Assembly: GCF_011752995.1 (NCBI RefSeq)
Contig: NZ_VWWL01000010.1
Coordinates: forward strand, 186,001-250,000
Direction of reading: 5' to 3'
DNA length: 64,000 bases
Source of the DNA: Burkholderia sp. Ax-1724
Lineage (GTDB): Bacteria; Pseudomonadota; Gammaproteobacteria; Burkholderiales; Burkholderiaceae
The notes below the pieces were generated by a model, which saw nothing but the letters and a program-made list of their open reading frames with translations, searched no databases and was not told where the DNA came from. How positions within the stretch are numbered: the first letter of the stretch is position 1; the number at the start of each line of letters is the position of its first letter. This document shows, piece after piece, positions 25,714 through 37,300 of this stretch. Position numbers and translations under genes: made by a program.

Positions 25714-26235
25714 TCAGGCCGTTTCGCGCAGCGCGACGTCGACGACCGGCGCGCCCGTCAGCGCGACCAGCTCCTGCGCGGTCAGGTTGAACACCGCGTG
25801 CGGATGGCCGGCGGCGGCCCACAGGCTGTCGAGCGCGAGCAGATCGGCGTCGATCAGCGTGACCGGCTCCGTGGCATGGCCGACCGGACAGACGCCGCCA
25901 ATCGCATAGCCGGTTTTTTCGCGGACGAACTTCGCATCCGCGCGGCCGACTTCACCGACCTGCGCGGCCACCTTCCGTTCGTCGACGCGATTCGCGCCGC
26001 TCGCGATCACGAGCACGGGCGCGTCGTCCTCGCGGCGGCGAAACAGGATCGACTTGGCGATCTGCGCGACCGCGCAGCCGAGTCCGGCGGCGGCTTCGGC
26101 AGAAGTCTTGCCGGTTTCCGGCAACATCACGATCCGGCCCGCGTGACCGCGTTCGCGCAGCAGCAGCGCGACGCGGCGCGCCGAGTCGGGCAGCGCGGCG
26201 AGATCGTCGGAGTCGAAGGGGGCGAGGTCGCTCAT
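25714..26235 (-). CDS. YbaK/EbsC-family aminoacyl-tRNA deacylase-like protein
   Basis: 173 residues. YbaK/prolyl-tRNA-editing fold: [23 protein letters not shown] with the conserved lysine for substrate binding, [17 protein letters not shown] and a [14 protein letters not shown] glycine-rich loop. Family members deacylate mischarged tRNAs in trans. First gene of the four-gene operon running down to the MBL protein, an odd partner set that may reflect cotranscription only. Confidence 0.9.
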   Translation of the reverse strand: MSDLAPFDSDDLAALPDSARRVALLLRERGHAGRIVMLPETGKTSAEAAAGLGCAVAQIAKSILFRRREDDAPVLVIASGANRVDERKVAAQVGEVGRADAKFVREKTGYAIGGVCPVGHATEPVTLIDADLLALDSLWAAAGHPHAVFNLTAQELVALTGAPVVDVALRETA

Positions 26236-26293
26236 CGTGGGTGATCCTGATTGAGATGTGACGATACGGGTGAGGCGCGCGATTATTCGTTCG

Positions 26294-27220
26294 TTACGCG
26301 CAGGTATTCGCTTCGCTGCGCGCCTTCGCGAGCAGCGCCTTGCCGGCGCGCGACACGTTGGGCCGGCCGATCGCGTTCGAAATGAAATCGCCGATGGCGA
26401 CCACCTGCGCGAGATCGATGCCGGTTTCGATGCCGAGGCCGTTCATCAGATACAGCACGTCTTCGGTCGCGACGTTGCCGGTCGCGCCCTTCGCATACGG
26501 ACAGCCGCCGAGCCCCGCGACCGACGCATGGAAAATCTCGATGCCTTCGAGGAGCGCCGCGTAGATGTTGGCGAGCGCCTGGCCATAGGTATCGTGGAAG
26601 TGCCCCGACAGATGCTCGCGCGGAAACGCCTCGGTGACTGCCTGGAACACTTCGCGCGTGCGCTCCGCGGTGCCGACGCCGATCGTGTCGGCGATATCGA
26701 TCTCGTCGCAGCCGAGCGCCGCGAAGCGCTGCACCACGTCGACGACGGAAGCCACCGGCACGTCGCCCTGATACGGGCAGCCGAGCGCGCACGAGACGCT
26801 GCCGCGAATGCGCAGGCCGTGCTCCTTCGCGGCCTGGGCGACCGGCACGAAGCGCTCGATGCTTTCGGCGATGCTGCAATTGATGTTCTTCTGCGAAAAC
26901 GCTTCGCTTGCCGCGCCGAAGATCACGATCTCGTCGGCACGCGCGGCGACGGCGCCTTCGAAGCCGCGCAGATTCGGTGTCAGCACCGAGTAGATCGTAC
27001 CGGGACGGCGCTCGATGCCGGCCATCACGTCGGCGCCGTCGGCCATCTGCGGCACCCATTTCGGCGACACGAACGACGCCGCCTCGACGTTGACGAACCC
27101 GGCCGCCGAGAGACGGTCGATCAGTTCGATCTTCGTCGCGGTGGGCACGAATTCCTTTTCGTTCTGCAGCCCGTCGCGCGGACCGACTTCGACGATTTTC
27201 ACCTGCTTGGGTAAGGCCAT
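26294..27220 (-). CDS. Hydroxymethylglutaryl-CoA lyase
   Basis: 308 residues. Starts KIVEVGPRDGLQNEKEFV (metal-ligand Asp and catalytic Arg of the HMGL/DRE-TIM family) and ends with GLGGCPYAKGATGNVATEDVLYL, where the cysteine of the active-site loop and the metal Asn lie. HFHDTYGQALANI supplies the two metal histidines. It splits (S)-HMG-CoA into acetoacetate and acetyl-CoA, the last step of leucine degradation. Other leucine genes are not adjacent, though an acyl-CoA dehydrogenase/thiolase operon and a LiuR-like regulator occur 14-20 kb away. Confidence 0.95.
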   Translation of the reverse strand: MALPKQVKIVEVGPRDGLQNEKEFVPTATKIELIDRLSAAGFVNVEAASFVSPKWVPQMADGADVMAGIERRPGTIYSVLTPNLRGFEGAVAARADEIVIFGAASEAFSQKNINCSIAESIERFVPVAQAAKEHGLRIRGSVSCALGCPYQGDVPVASVVDVVQRFAALGCDEIDIADTIGVGTAERTREVFQAVTEAFPREHLSGHFHDTYGQALANIYAALLEGIEIFHASVAGLGGCPYAKGATGNVATEDVLYLMNGLGIETGIDLAQVVAIGDFISNAIGRPNVSRAGKALLAKARSEANTCA

Positions 27221-27348
27221 GATCTGTCTCCGATCCCTTGCGTTTATTGCGATCCCATCTAGGTCCCATCTGAGATGGGGGCCGCCGTTGCTTGCGGCGT
27301 TGCTGTCGTTCAGGCCGATGCGCTTCGCCTCGCCTCGCGCGCCCGGCC

Positions 27349-28290
27349 TCAGTACCCGCGCGCCAGATTCACCACGCCGCTGACCGGCTCGCCGCGCGTC
27401 AATGCATCGATCTTGAGCGCGATCTGCGCGATGCCTTCCTCGCGCAACGTCAGCGCCGAGATGTGCGGCGTGATCGTGATGCGCGGCTCGCGCCAGAACG
27501 GATGAGCGGCGGGCAGCGGTTCTTCGCGGAACACGTCGAGCGTGGCGGCGGCAAGCTGACCGCTCGCGAGCGCGTCGAGCAGATCCGCCTCGACCAGGTG
27601 CGCGCCGCGCGCGATGTTGATCAGATACGCGCCGTGCGCGAGCTTCGCGAAGTTGCGCGCGTTCAGCACGCTCTCGGTGTCGGGCGTGTGCGGCAGCAGA
27701 TTCACGAGCACCTTCACGCCGTCGAGGAAGGCATCGAACTGCGTGTCGCCCGCAAATGTCGCGATGCCGTCGATCTGCTTCGCGCTGCGGCTATAGCCGC
27801 GCACCGGCAGGCCGAATGACGCAAGCGTTCGAGCGACGTGCGTGCCGAGCACGCCGAGTCCGAGTATGCCGACCGTGAAGCTCTCAAGCGGATGCGGCGC
27901 GAGCACCTGCCAGCGCCGCTCGTTTTGCAGCACCTGATATTCGTCGAAGCGGCGCTGATAGCGCAGCACCGCGTGCGTCACGTATTCGGCCATCTGCGCG
28001 GCCATGCCGGTGTCTTCGAGGCGGATCAGCGGCGCGCTGCGCGGCAGGGTGCCTGGATGCTCGCGTTCGAGCGCGAGGATCGCATCGACGCCCGCGCCGA
28101 GATTGAAGATCGCGCGCAGCGTGTCGCGCCCGGCCAGCATTTCGCGCGGCGGGCGCCACACGATCGCGAAGTCGGCCGGCTCCGTATCGCCCGGTTGCCA
28201 CTCGCGCAATTCGGCGGCGGGCAGCGCACGCGCGAGATCGCGCAGCCAGGCGGCGGCATCGGCATGCGGCATGTAGAAGAGGATTTTCAT
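27349..28290 (-). CDS. ghrA: Glyoxylate/hydroxypyruvate reductase A-type dehydrogenase
   Basis: 313 residues from ATG 28290. D-2-hydroxyacid dehydrogenase: NAD(P) site GILGLGVLGTHVARTL, catalytic Arg in YLINIARGAHLVE, Glu in LDVFREEPLP and His in TPHISALT. The N-terminus MKILFYMPHADAAAWLRDL is typical of GhrA. Reduces glyoxylate or hydroxypyruvate with NADPH. A long in-frame upstream extension to 28635 has non-genic composition. The 28291-28668 interval on its 5' side holds no other gene or repeat that I see. Confidence 0.9.
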   Translation of the reverse strand: MKILFYMPHADAAAWLRDLARALPAAELREWQPGDTEPADFAIVWRPPREMLAGRDTLRAIFNLGAGVDAILALEREHPGTLPRSAPLIRLEDTGMAAQMAEYVTHAVLRYQRRFDEYQVLQNERRWQVLAPHPLESFTVGILGLGVLGTHVARTLASFGLPVRGYSRSAKQIDGIATFAGDTQFDAFLDGVKVLVNLLPHTPDTESVLNARNFAKLAHGAYLINIARGAHLVEADLLDALASGQLAAATLDVFREEPLPAAHPFWREPRITITPHISALTLREEGIAQIALKIDALTRGEPVSGVVNLARGY

Positions 28291-28668
28291 ACGGTCCGGA
28301 ACGCGTTCGTGGTGGGGGCTGCGGAGGTATCCGGGCCGAGGCCCGCGGGAGCGGGGCGGACCGCCGCCACGGCAAGCCGGCATGGCGGCAAGGACGGCGG
28401 CGGTTGAAGCGCATGGGACGACGCGTGCGGCATCGGGTCTCCTCCCGTGATGGATAGGCCTCATTCTACTTTTTCGACGCGGATTGCGCGCGTTCGCACA
28501 GGTTTGCCCTCGTTGGCGCATGGCGTGGCCGGGTTTCGCCGGGTTTTGCCATTCCCCCATTTCCTCATGTTCCCCCTTACCCCGATAACCAAAGCACAAA
28601 AACTTGGTTCGCCCGCGCGCCGCGCGGCATGACAATGATTGCCCGGATTCCCGCAGCGAGGCATCTCC

Positions 28669-29271
28669 ATGTTTTCATGCACCCGATCGACATGGCCGCC
28701 ACGGCTCGTCACCGTGCCCGGTCTGCATGGCAGCGAAGGCGCGCATTGGCAGACGTGGCTGGAGCGGCAGTTCGCGCGCTCGCTGCGCGTCGAGCAGGCC
28801 AACTGGGATGCGCCCGATATCGCGCGATGGGCGAAGTCGTTGCGCGATCTGCTCGCGCGCGAACGCGGGCCGTTCGTGCTGGCCGCGCATAGCTTCGGCT
28901 GCCTCGCGACCGCGCAGGCGTTGCAGCAGAGCGCGTTCGCGAACGAGGTGGCCGGCGTGCTGTTCGTCGCGCCCGCGAGTCCGCGCAAATTCGCGTTCGC
29001 GGGACCGTTCGAGGCGCGGCGTATCGGCGTGCCGTCTATTCTGATCGGCAGCGAAACCGATCCGTGGATGCCGCTCGCCGATGCGCGCGATCTCGCGCAG
29101 CGTTTAGGCAGTGCGTTCGTCAATCTCGGCGATGCGGGGCATATCAACACGGCGGCCGGCTTCGGGCCGTGGCCGCGCGCGAAGTACTTCGTCGATACGC
29201 TCGTGCATTGCGCGGCGCCGCTGCGCTTTCGCGAAGAGACGTTCGAGGCCGCGCAGCACGCGTTCGTGTGA
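28669..29271 (+). CDS. RBBP9/YdeN-family serine hydrolase
   Basis: 200 residues from ATG 28669, after GCGAGGC. Contains TVPGLHGSEGAHWQTWLE, the nucleophile elbow AAHSFGCLA, an acid region GSETDPWMP and catalytic histidine in DAGHINTAAGFG; this is the order and spacing of RBBP9/YdeN alpha/beta hydrolases. Substrate unknown. Shares a bidirectional terminator with bioB, which is convergent. Confidence 0.88.
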   Translation: MFSCTRSTWPPRLVTVPGLHGSEGAHWQTWLERQFARSLRVEQANWDAPDIARWAKSLRDLLARERGPFVLAAHSFGCLATAQALQQSAFANEVAGVLFVAPASPRKFAFAGPFEARRIGVPSILIGSETDPWMPLADARDLAQRLGSAFVNLGDAGHINTAAGFGPWPRAKYFVDTLVHCAAPLRFREETFEAAQHAFV

Positions 29272-29380
29272 GCGCTGCGCGCCGCGCATGGGCGGCCACG
29301 GTTTTTCATCGTGCCGATGGCGGCAGGTTCGATCGGATCATCGTGCGCTGGACGTCAGCACCGGGTTTCGCGTCAAAAGA

Positions 29381-29413
29381 ACAAGGCTGCCTCGCGAAAC
29401 GAGGCAGCCTTGT
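29381..29413 (-). terminator. Terminator between bioB and the RBBP9-like gene
   Basis: ACAAGGCTGCCTCG-CGAAA-CGAGGCAGCCTTGT: a perfect 14-bp stem with A-rich and T-rich edges on both sides, between convergent genes. Likely terminates the bio operon and also the plus-strand hydrolase transcript. Confidence 0.85.
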
Positions 29414-29484
29414 TTCATGCACGCACGCCCGGCGTATGCGGCCAGGCGGTACAAAGGCGCTGCGAGGCGCAACGATTCAGCGGC

Positions 29485-30582
29485 TCAGTTCGGCGCCGCA
29501 TGCTCCTCATGACCCTGCGCACAGCCATGCTCGCAACCGCTCTGTTCGACCGGCATCTGCTGCGCGGCCTCGGCGCGAATGCCCAGACGCGCGAGCAGCT
29601 TGCGATCGGCTTCGGCTTGCGGGTTGCTCGTCGTCAGCAACTGGTCGCCGTAGAAAATCGAATTCGCGCCGGCGAGGAAGCACATCGCCTGCAAGGCTTC
29701 GTCCATCTGCTCGCGGCCTGCCGACAGACGCACCATCGCGCGCGGCATCGTGATGCGCGCGATCGCGATCGTGCGCACGAACTCGAACGGATCGATCGCC
29801 TCGGTGCCGGTGAGCGGCGTGCCTTGCACCTGCACGAGATTGTTGATCGGCACCGATTCCGGATACGGCTCCATGTTGGCGAGCTGCGCGATCAGCCCCG
29901 CGCGCTCGCGGCGCGATTCGCCCATGCCGACGATGCCGCCGCAGCACACGTTGATGCCCGCGTCGCGCACGCGTTCGAGCGTGTCGAGACGGTCCTGATA
30001 GGTGCGCGTCGAGATGATCTGGCCGTAGAACTCGGGCGACGTATCGAGGTTGTGGTTGTAGTAGTCGAGGCCCGCGTCGCGCAGCGCTTGGGCCTGGTGC
30101 GTTTCGAGCATGCCGAGCGTCACGCAGGTTTCGAGGCCCATTGCCTTCACGCCGCGAATCATGTCCTTGATCGGTTCGAGGTGACGGTCCTTCGGATTGC
30201 GCCACGCGGCGCCCATGCAGAAGCGCGTCGCGCCGTTCCGTTTGGCAACCTGGGCGGCGGCGAGCACGTCGTCGACGGCCATCAGCTTGTCGGCGGCGAG
30301 GCCCGTGTCGTGATGCACCGACTGCGGACAGTACGCGCAATCTTCCTCGCAGCCACCGGTCTTGATCGACAGCAGCGTCGACAGTTGCACGGCGTTCGCG
30401 TCGAAATGCTCGCGGTGCGTTTGCTGCGCGCGGAACAGCAGGTCGTTGAACGGCAGTTCGTACAGCGCGACGATATCGGCGACGCGCCAGCGCGCGAGCG
30501 GCTTTGCTTCAGCGGCGGTGGGGTTCGGATTGCTGTCGGCGCTCGTGTCGGCGGTACCCGCCGCGATGTTCAGTTGTGTCAT
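29485..30582 (-). CDS. bioB: Biotin synthase
   Basis: 365 residues. Radical-SAM cluster motif [13 protein letters not shown] with Cys78, Cys82 and Cys85, followed by [29 protein letters not shown] and the conserved [10 protein letters not shown] and FYGDQLLTT segments. Inserts sulfur into dethiobiotin using a sacrificial [2Fe-2S] cluster. An extra N-terminal tail of about 30 residues precedes the conserved part. Last gene of bioA-bioF-bioD-bioB, 53 bp after bioD. Confidence 0.97.
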   Translation of the reverse strand: MTQLNIAAGTADTSADSNPNPTAAEAKPLARWRVADIVALYELPFNDLLFRAQQTHREHFDANAVQLSTLLSIKTGGCEEDCAYCPQSVHHDTGLAADKLMAVDDVLAAAQVAKRNGATRFCMGAAWRNPKDRHLEPIKDMIRGVKAMGLETCVTLGMLETHQAQALRDAGLDYYNHNLDTSPEFYGQIISTRTYQDRLDTLERVRDAGINVCCGGIVGMGESRRERAGLIAQLANMEPYPESVPINNLVQVQGTPLTGTEAIDPFEFVRTIAIARITMPRAMVRLSAGREQMDEALQAMCFLAGANSIFYGDQLLTTSNPQAEADRKLLARLGIRAEAAQQMPVEQSGCEHGCAQGHEEHAAPN

Positions 30583-30635
30583 GTGATCGATCCTCGTGTA
30601 CGGATGAAATAGGGTTCAGCGCTGCGAGGCAGCGG

Positions 30636-31376
30636 CTAGGCCGCGCGCAATCGGCGCAGCGTGTGCAGAAGCGGTTGAAGGTCGAGTTGCCGTGCCGCAA
30701 GCTCGGGCGAAAGCGGATCGAGATGCGGCACGCTGCCGAGCAGCGGCGCGCCGTAGGCGCGCGAAAGATGCGCGCGAATCGACGCGATGTTTTCGTCGGG
30801 GAACGTCATGTCCGGATCGATGCGATTGGCGACCCAACCCGCCAGCGTGAGGCCGCGCGCGGCGATCGCTTCGGCGGTCAGCAGCGCGTGGCTGATGCAG
30901 CCGAGCCGCATGCCGACCACGAGCACGACCGGCAGCTTCAGCGCGACCGCGAGATCGGCGGTGTCCTGCGTCGCGGTGAGCGGCACGCGAAAGCCGCCGA
31001 CGCCTTCGACCACGACGACGTCCGCGCGCGTCAGCGCTTCCCGGTGGCAGGCGACGATATGGTCGAGATCGAACGTCACGTTTTCGAGCGCGGCCGCGAT
31101 ATGCGGCGCAGCCGGTTCCTTCAGCAGATACGGCGTGCGCAGCGCGGGCGGCAGCAGCACGCTCGACGCGGCATCGAGTTGATCCGCGTCTTCGTTGTGC
31201 AGCACGCCGTCCACGTCGAACGCGCCCGCGGCGATCGGCTTCATCGCGGCCGCTTGCAGACCCTCGCGCACGAAGCCGCGCAACAGCGCCGACGACACGA
31301 ACGTCTTGCCGATTTCCGTATCGGTGCCGGTGACGAACAGCGACAGCGCCTCGCCGGTGGAATTCTTATGACTCAT
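30636..31376 (-). CDS. bioD: Dethiobiotin synthetase
   Basis: 246 residues from ATG 31376, overlapping the bioF stop by 4 bases. P-loop [22 protein letters not shown] with the BioD-specific TDTxxGKT, KPIAAG lysine motif and [11 protein letters not shown]. Closes the ureido ring of 7,8-diaminopelargonate with CO2 and ATP. A very long in-frame extension toward 32609 is read through bioF in another frame and is not coding. Confidence 0.96.
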   Translation of the reverse strand: MSHKNSTGEALSLFVTGTDTEIGKTFVSSALLRGFVREGLQAAAMKPIAAGAFDVDGVLHNEDADQLDAASSVLLPPALRTPYLLKEPAAPHIAAALENVTFDLDHIVACHREALTRADVVVVEGVGGFRVPLTATQDTADLAVALKLPVVLVVGMRLGCISHALLTAEAIAARGLTLAGWVANRIDPDMTFPDENIASIRAHLSRAYGAPLLGSVPHLDPLSPELAARQLDLQPLLHTLRRLRAA

Positions 31377-32557
31377 GCGCCGTGCCCTTCGAGTTGTTGC
31401 AGGCCCGCTGCGAGCCGGTCGAGGTCCGCATGCGAATGCGCGGCCGAGAGCGAAATACGCAGACGCGACGTGCCGGCGGGCACGGTCGGCGGCCGGATCG
31501 CGGGCACCCACAAACCGGCGCGATCGAGCGCGGCGGCGAGGTCGAGCGTCGCATCGTTCGCGCCGATGATGAGCGGCTGCACGGCGGTATGCGAGTCGAC
31601 GGGCAGCCACGGCGTCGCCTTCAGCATCGCGCGCGTGCGCTCGATCAACTGCCGAAGATGCGCGCGCCTCGCCTCGCCTTCCTCGCCGCCGATGATGCGC
31701 AGGCTCGCCGACACCGCATGCGCGGCCGCCGGCACCGACGCGGTCGTGAAGATATACGGACGCGCGCGCTGCACGAGCCATTCGATCACAGTCGCATGCG
31801 CGACGACGAACGCGCCCGAGACGCCGGCCGCCTTGCCGAGCGTGCCGATCGAAATCAGATGCGGCGAGCGCAGCGCGGCCTGCGCAACCGCGCCACGGCC
31901 TTGCGGGCCGAGCACGCCGAAGCCGTGCGCATCGTCGACGATGAGCCAGGCGCCGTGCCGTTCCGCGAGTGCGAGCAGACGCGGCAGCGGGGCGATGTCG
32001 CCGTCCATGCTGAACACGGTGTCGGAGACGATCACCTTGACGTCCGACGCCGAGGCTTCGAGCAGCGCGCTCAAGGCGTCCATGTCGCCGTGCGGATAGA
32101 CCTGCACATCGGCGCGCGACAGCCGCGCGCCGTCGATCAGCGAGGCGTGATTGAGCGCATCGGAGAACAGCGTCGTGCCGCGGCCCGCGAGCGCGGTCAC
32201 CGTCGCGAGGTTCGCCATATAACCGGTGCTGAAATACAGCGCGCGCGGGTCGTCGACGAAGCCGCCCGCGAATTCCGCGAGATCGTCTTCGAGTTGCGCA
32301 TGCGCGCGCGAGTGGCCGCCGAGCAGATGCGAGCCGCCGCTGCCCGCGCCGTACCGGCGCGCGCCTTCGGCGATGGCCTCGATCAGTTGCGGATGCGCGG
32401 CGAGGCCGAGGTAGTCGTTGCTCGCGAAGCCGATGATCTCGCGGCCGTCGACCGTCATGTGCGCGGCGCAGGGCGTATCGGCGGTGCGGCGGCGACGGCG
32501 CAATCCGCGCGCGTCGATGTCTGCGAGCCCTGCGGCGAGCGTGTCGAGCAGATGCAT
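31373..32557 (-). CDS. bioF: 8-amino-7-oxononanoate synthase
   Basis: 394 residues. PLP enzyme of the alpha-oxoamine synthase family: [13 protein letters not shown] start, [31 protein letters not shown] with the PLP-ring Asp-His, and the Schiff-base lysine in [16 protein letters not shown]. Condenses pimeloyl-thioester with alanine. bioA stop and bioF start overlap as TGATG (one base). Confidence 0.96.
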   Translation of the reverse strand: MHLLDTLAAGLADIDARGLRRRRRTADTPCAAHMTVDGREIIGFASNDYLGLAAHPQLIEAIAEGARRYGAGSGGSHLLGGHSRAHAQLEDDLAEFAGGFVDDPRALYFSTGYMANLATVTALAGRGTTLFSDALNHASLIDGARLSRADVQVYPHGDMDALSALLEASASDVKVIVSDTVFSMDGDIAPLPRLLALAERHGAWLIVDDAHGFGVLGPQGRGAVAQAALRSPHLISIGTLGKAAGVSGAFVVAHATVIEWLVQRARPYIFTTASVPAAAHAVSASLRIIGGEEGEARRAHLRQLIERTRAMLKATPWLPVDSHTAVQPLIIGANDATLDLAAALDRAGLWVPAIRPPTVPAGTSRLRISLSAAHSHADLDRLAAGLQQLEGHGA

Positions 32558-33942
32558 CAGCGGACCTCCGCGAGCGTGGCGTCGAAGGTCTCGCGCGTGC
32601 GGGCGGCAAGCAGCGCGAGTTCTTCGTCGTCGAGGATGTACGGCGGCATCAGGTACACGGTGGTGCCGATCGGGCGCAGCAATAACTCGCGCTGCAACGC
32701 GTTGTCGAAGAAGCGGCGCGAAAACGTTCGGGCCTGCTGAGCATCGTCGATCACCGCATCGAATGCGAAGAGCGTGCCGCACTGGCGCAGATTGCGCACC
32801 TGCGCATGCCCGGCGAGCGGCGCGAGCGCGGCTTTCAGCGTGGCCGACTTGCGTGCGTTCGCGGCGAGCACGTCGTCGCTCGCGAACAGGTCGAGCGTCG
32901 CGAGCGCCGCGCGGCACGCGAGCGGATTGCCGGTGTACGAGTGCGAGTGCAGGAAGCCGCGCGCGGTGTCGTCGTGGTAGAAGGCCGCGAAGATCTCGTC
33001 GCGCGACAGCACGATCGACAGCGGCAGATAACCGCCGCTGATGCCTTTCGACAGACACAGGAAGTCCGGCCACACGCGCGCCTGTTCGCAGGCGAAGAAG
33101 GTGCCGGTGCGTCCGCAGCCGACCGCGATTTCGTCGGCGATCAGATGCACGCCGTATGCGTCGCACAGCGCGCGCAAGCCCGCGATATACGACGCGTCGT
33201 GCATCGCCATGCCGGCCGCGCATTGCACGAGCGGCTCGACGATCAGCGCGGCGATGCGGTTCGCGCGCGCGTCGAATAGCGTGCGCACGTTGTCGAGCGC
33301 GCGGCGCGCGACGTCGGCGGCGGTCTCTCCCGACTGCGCGAGCCGCGCATCGGGCGAGGCGACGACATGCGCGTGACGGATCAGCGGATCGTAGGCGTCC
33401 TTGAACAGCGCGACGTCGGTCACGCCGAGCGCGCCGATCGTCTCGCCGTGGTAACTGTTGGCGATGCAGACGAATTCCTGCTTGTCGGCAAAGCCCCGGT
33501 TGCGCCAGCTGTGGAAGCTCATCTTCAGCGCGATCTCGACCGCCGACGCGCCATCCGAGGCGAAGAACGCGTGGCCGAGCGTGTTGCCGGTCAGCGCGCC
33601 GAGACGTTCGGCGAGTTCGACGGCGGGCTCGTGCGTGCAGCCGGCGAGCATCGCGTGTTCGAGCGTATCGAGCTGATCTTTCAGCGCCGCGTTGATGCGC
33701 GGGTTCGCGTGACCGAACAGATTGACCCACCACGAACTGATCGCGTCGAGATAGCGATGGCCGGCGCGGTCGTAGAGCCACGCGCCCTGACCCCGCGCGA
33801 CAGGCACGAGCGGCAGACGTTCGTGGTGCTTCATCTGCGTGCACGGATGCCATACCGCGCGCAGGCTGCGGGCGACCCAGTCGTCAGGGGCGTTCGGGGA
33901 CGTCCCTGGCGGGGCGACGGAAGGTACTGCTGAATTGTCCAA
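32557..33942 (-). CDS. bioA: Adenosylmethionine-8-amino-7-oxononanoate aminotransferase
   Basis: About 461 residues. Class III aminotransferase with [11 protein letters not shown] and the [15 protein letters not shown] substrate region, [34 protein letters not shown] and the PLP lysine in [13 protein letters not shown]. Converts KAPA to DAPA with SAM as amino donor. Start assigned to TTG 33942 because GGAG lies seven bases upstream and the first ATG would cut into the conserved region; a GTG at 34062 gives a basic, non-family extension. Confidence 0.95.
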   Translation of the reverse strand: MDNSAVPSVAPPGTSPNAPDDWVARSLRAVWHPCTQMKHHERLPLVPVARGQGAWLYDRAGHRYLDAISSWWVNLFGHANPRINAALKDQLDTLEHAMLAGCTHEPAVELAERLGALTGNTLGHAFFASDGASAVEIALKMSFHSWRNRGFADKQEFVCIANSYHGETIGALGVTDVALFKDAYDPLIRHAHVVASPDARLAQSGETAADVARRALDNVRTLFDARANRIAALIVEPLVQCAAGMAMHDASYIAGLRALCDAYGVHLIADEIAVGCGRTGTFFACEQARVWPDFLCLSKGISGGYLPLSIVLSRDEIFAAFYHDDTARGFLHSHSYTGNPLACRAALATLDLFASDDVLAANARKSATLKAALAPLAGHAQVRNLRQCGTLFAFDAVIDDAQQARTFSRRFFDNALQRELLLRPIGTTVYLMPPYILDDEELALLAARTRETFDATLAEVR

Positions 33943-34396
33943 AAAGGTACTCCAGGATGCTTTTTTGCCGCTGGCGCGCGAGGGTGTTTTTGAGCCCGAT
34001 GGTTTTGAGCCCTTTTTCAGGGCTTTTTCGACGTGCCGATGGGACTGTTCGCACCACGGCACGCCGGCCTCGGCGCGCGCACGGGGTCGAGATTAGCGGT
34101 TTCTTTAATCGCGCGCATCAGCGACTTGAGGCGCGGTTTTCCTTGTGGCGCCGGGGTTTGGCGCCGTTCGGCGCAACTGGAATCACTTTGGGATCGAAGC
34201 CCGCCGATCGCTGCAGATGACGACGTCAAAGTAATGGGCCATGACCGGCGGGAATTGGGGGGAATGAGCGGAAATCGGCGGCGAGCAGGTTTTTTTCGGG
34301 CCGGCTGCTCGGCTGCGCCACATGATGCGCTCACATGAATCGCCGACAGGACAGCCGTGCCGGAACCGGCCGCATCGGGCACGCAGGCGGCGACGC
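33943..34396. other. Gene-free interval between bioA and the effector gene
   Basis: 454 bases that should hold the bio operon promoter. A small hairpin AGCCCT-TTTTC-AGGGCT with T5 on the plus strand lies at 34008-34029 and may be a leader structure. GGCGCC-rich inverted repeats occur near 34148-34172. No gene is evident. Confidence 0.45.
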
Positions 34397-37300
34397 TTAC
34401 GCCTGCCTCGGCCACACGCCGTCGAGCCTGTCGGTGTCCTTGGGCGTGAGTTTGAGCGATTCGACTTCCCGTTCGCCGCGCGAGCCCTTCGTCGCCGTCA
34501 TCTGCAAGCCCATGCGCAGGCCCACGGCCACCTGACGATCGTTGGCCTGCACGGCCATCAGCTCGGTCGGCAGCCAGGCGTTGTCGCTGCGAAGAAGCGC
34601 ATCGCGCCGTTGCGTCAGGACGTCGATCTTGCCGCGCTCGTCCTCGCGATTGCGCGTCTTCAGCATCGCGATCTGGTCGTCGAGCGCATCGGCGCCGATC
34701 GCCGCGTGACTGCGCAGACGCCGCCGCGCGACAAAGCGAAGATTCTGCACCTCGTTGGCCGAGAGATCGGACAGATACTTCTCGATGCGCCGCCGCCCTC
34801 GCTCCATCGTCGCCGTCAGGTTGCCGCCCTCGGGCATCGGCTCGCCCGGCGCGACGCCGAACGTGAGCTGCCACGCCGGGTCTTCGCGCAAGGCTTTCTT
34901 GTAGTCGTTGAGACTCGAAAACTCGGTGTCGGCGAGCGAGGTGCGCGCCTGGAGCCTGCCGCCCTCGCGCACGAGCGTGGCCTTCGCCTGGTGAAAACCG
35001 TCGTAGATCGGTATTTCGAGCGACACCGCGTTCGGCGCGAACACCGAGACGCTCGCGATGTCGGTGGGGTCGGCGCCGCTGGCGCCGGTCTTCTCGACCT
35101 TGTCGCTGACGCTGAAGTTCGCACCCGCCTGGAACGTCACGCGATTGCCGCGCCCGAAGCGGTGCGATTCGATCTGCGTGTGACCGGCCTCGTCCTGCAC
35201 GTCGAGCGTGGCCTTGTAGACGCGGTCGTGCGAAACGCCGACGATCCCGTTGGTGCGCGCCGACACCGTGCCCGTGCCGATCTTGAGCCCGGGCCGGAAC
35301 GTCAACGATTCGCCGTGGTGGCGCACCGCGCCTTTCTGATTGTTCCAGGCGACGGAGAAATCGTCGTTGTTCAGAAACTGCTTGCCGAGATGGCCCCACA
35401 GTTCGTCGCCGCTGCGGCCGCGTCCGGCGTTGTCGAACAGATAGTTGTTGATCTGGGTGAGCTGTTCCTTGCTGCGGTCGTCGTCATAGGCATCTTTATC
35501 GCTGCGAAGACGGCGGGCCATGCTCAGATCGACCGTGCATTGCTCGGTGTCGTCCCACTCGTGCGCGGCTTCGAGGTTGCCCGCGAGGCGCGCCATGCCG
35601 AAATCGTGGCCGACCTGCAGGCCGGCACCCGCGCTCGCTCGCGCGCGCTTCTGCGTGCCGAAGCTGATCTTGTACGCGGGCGTCGAGCGGCTGTATTCGA
35701 GTACGGCCTGACGCCCGCGCGAGCTTTGCAGGTTCAGGCGCGGCGCGACCAGCGGGAGCGAGGCCGCTGCTGCGCTCACGCCTCGCGTGCTCAGACCGAC
35801 TATGCCGCCTTCGGTCACGATGGCCTTGCCGCCGCCTTCGAGGTTGGCGATGATGCGCGCGCCCACGGCACGGTAATCCTCGTTCGTATCGCCGGCGGGC
35901 TTGATTGCCTTGCCGAGCGCAACCCGGTCGATGACGTCGAGCGCATGGTCCAGCGCATCGCTATTCGCGGTGCCGGTGCCTTTGGCGTAGGACTTGTGCC
36001 ACTTGCGAAGCAGCTTCGCGTCGATGATGCCTGCTCCGCCGGGCAACTGCTTGCGGATCGCCTTGCGCGCGTCGTCGGCGTTGCCGCCGTTCTCCGGCGT
36101 GGCGAGCCGCGCGCGGAACGCCGCGAGCGCTTTCGCTTTGCGGCCGGCGCGAAACCCCGAGGCCGGCGCGCCGCCGGGCGTATCGAGATGCGTGCGCAGA
36201 CGTTCGGCGATTTCGTCGATCACGCTGTCGTCGAGAGGGGCTTCGAACTTTCTTGCATCGCTGCCTTCGGGGCGACCGGCGAGCACCTGAAGCAGCGTGC
36301 GGCTCACGAGGTCGGAGACCGTACCGTCGCCCTTGACACCCGGCTCGCTCGCCGGGGCGCCGGACGCCGCGTTTTCACCCGTCGACAGCGCCCGGTTCAG
36401 TTCGTCGATCATCTTGCCAGTGGCCTTGTCGAGTGCCTGTTCGTCTTTGTCCCACGAGCCGAGGCCCGTGCCTTCGATGCCGCCCTGCATCGCCACGAGC
36501 GGGCTTTTGTTGAAGCCGAACGGCCGTCCAATCGATTTGTACCATTGGCGATTGAGGCCGCGCTGCCGGGCCACCGGCATCGCGCCGTCGCCGTGTTGGC
36601 CGTCCTGTTCGGGGCGAGTCGACGTCGCCCGCGGCACCGTTTGATTAAGGAAGCGTTCGAGGCGGTTCTTGCTCGCGGCGAGCGGTGTGCCGGCGCCGTC
36701 GGCAAAAAAGCCCTGACGGGCGGCAAGCAGCGCGCCCGCTTCGCGCGTGCTCATCTGCTCCAGATCGTTCACGCGCATCAGCTTCGTGGCCGCGAGAGCG
36801 ATCGAGGCAAGATGCCGTTGGGTGTGGGCCGTGGTGTCGTTGCGCGCGGGTGCCGGGCTATTCAGAATGCGCTGCGCGCTTCGCTCGATGCTAGGCGGAT
36901 CGGCGTCGAGCGGCGTGTGTCCGTTCGTCCGCGCGAGCAGCTCGGCGGCCTGAAGCCAGGCGCGCGGCGCGAAGCGTGCTTCGCCATCGCTGGGCCAATG
37001 CTGTCCCGCGATTTCGCGCAGGCTCTCGAAACCGCCCGCCGTCATGGACAGTTCCTGGGCGGCGCGCCAGGCGCGTGCTTCGAGGTTGCGTGTATCGAGG
37101 TCGTGTGTCTGAGTCGCGGGTGTCGAAGGCGCGCCGTCGTTGTCGCGCGACGCGAGGTGAATGTCGGCGATGTCGGCGCGCGGCGCGCTACGGGCGAAAT
37201 CGTCGAAGACCGCCAGCATCGAGGCGTCAAGGGTGGTGGTGGGCGCGGGCGCCGGTGCCGCTGATGGTGCCGTTGCGGGCTGGCGCGGCTGGACCGCTGC

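Noticed and set aside
28291..28635. N-terminal extension of the GhrA-type gene
   Set aside because: Non-family composition and no ribosome site; ATG 28290 gives the standard GhrA start.
30636..32609. 657-codon frame ending at the bioD stop
   Set aside because: Its first two-thirds overlap bioF in another frame and are low-complexity Arg/Ala; bioD has its own ATG at 31376 overlapping bioF by 4 bases.
34322..37264. 980-codon open frame on the plus strand
   Set aside because: Antisense shadow of the effector gene: Arg/Ala/Val-rich with no domain, while the minus frame has the PIP box and sensible composition.
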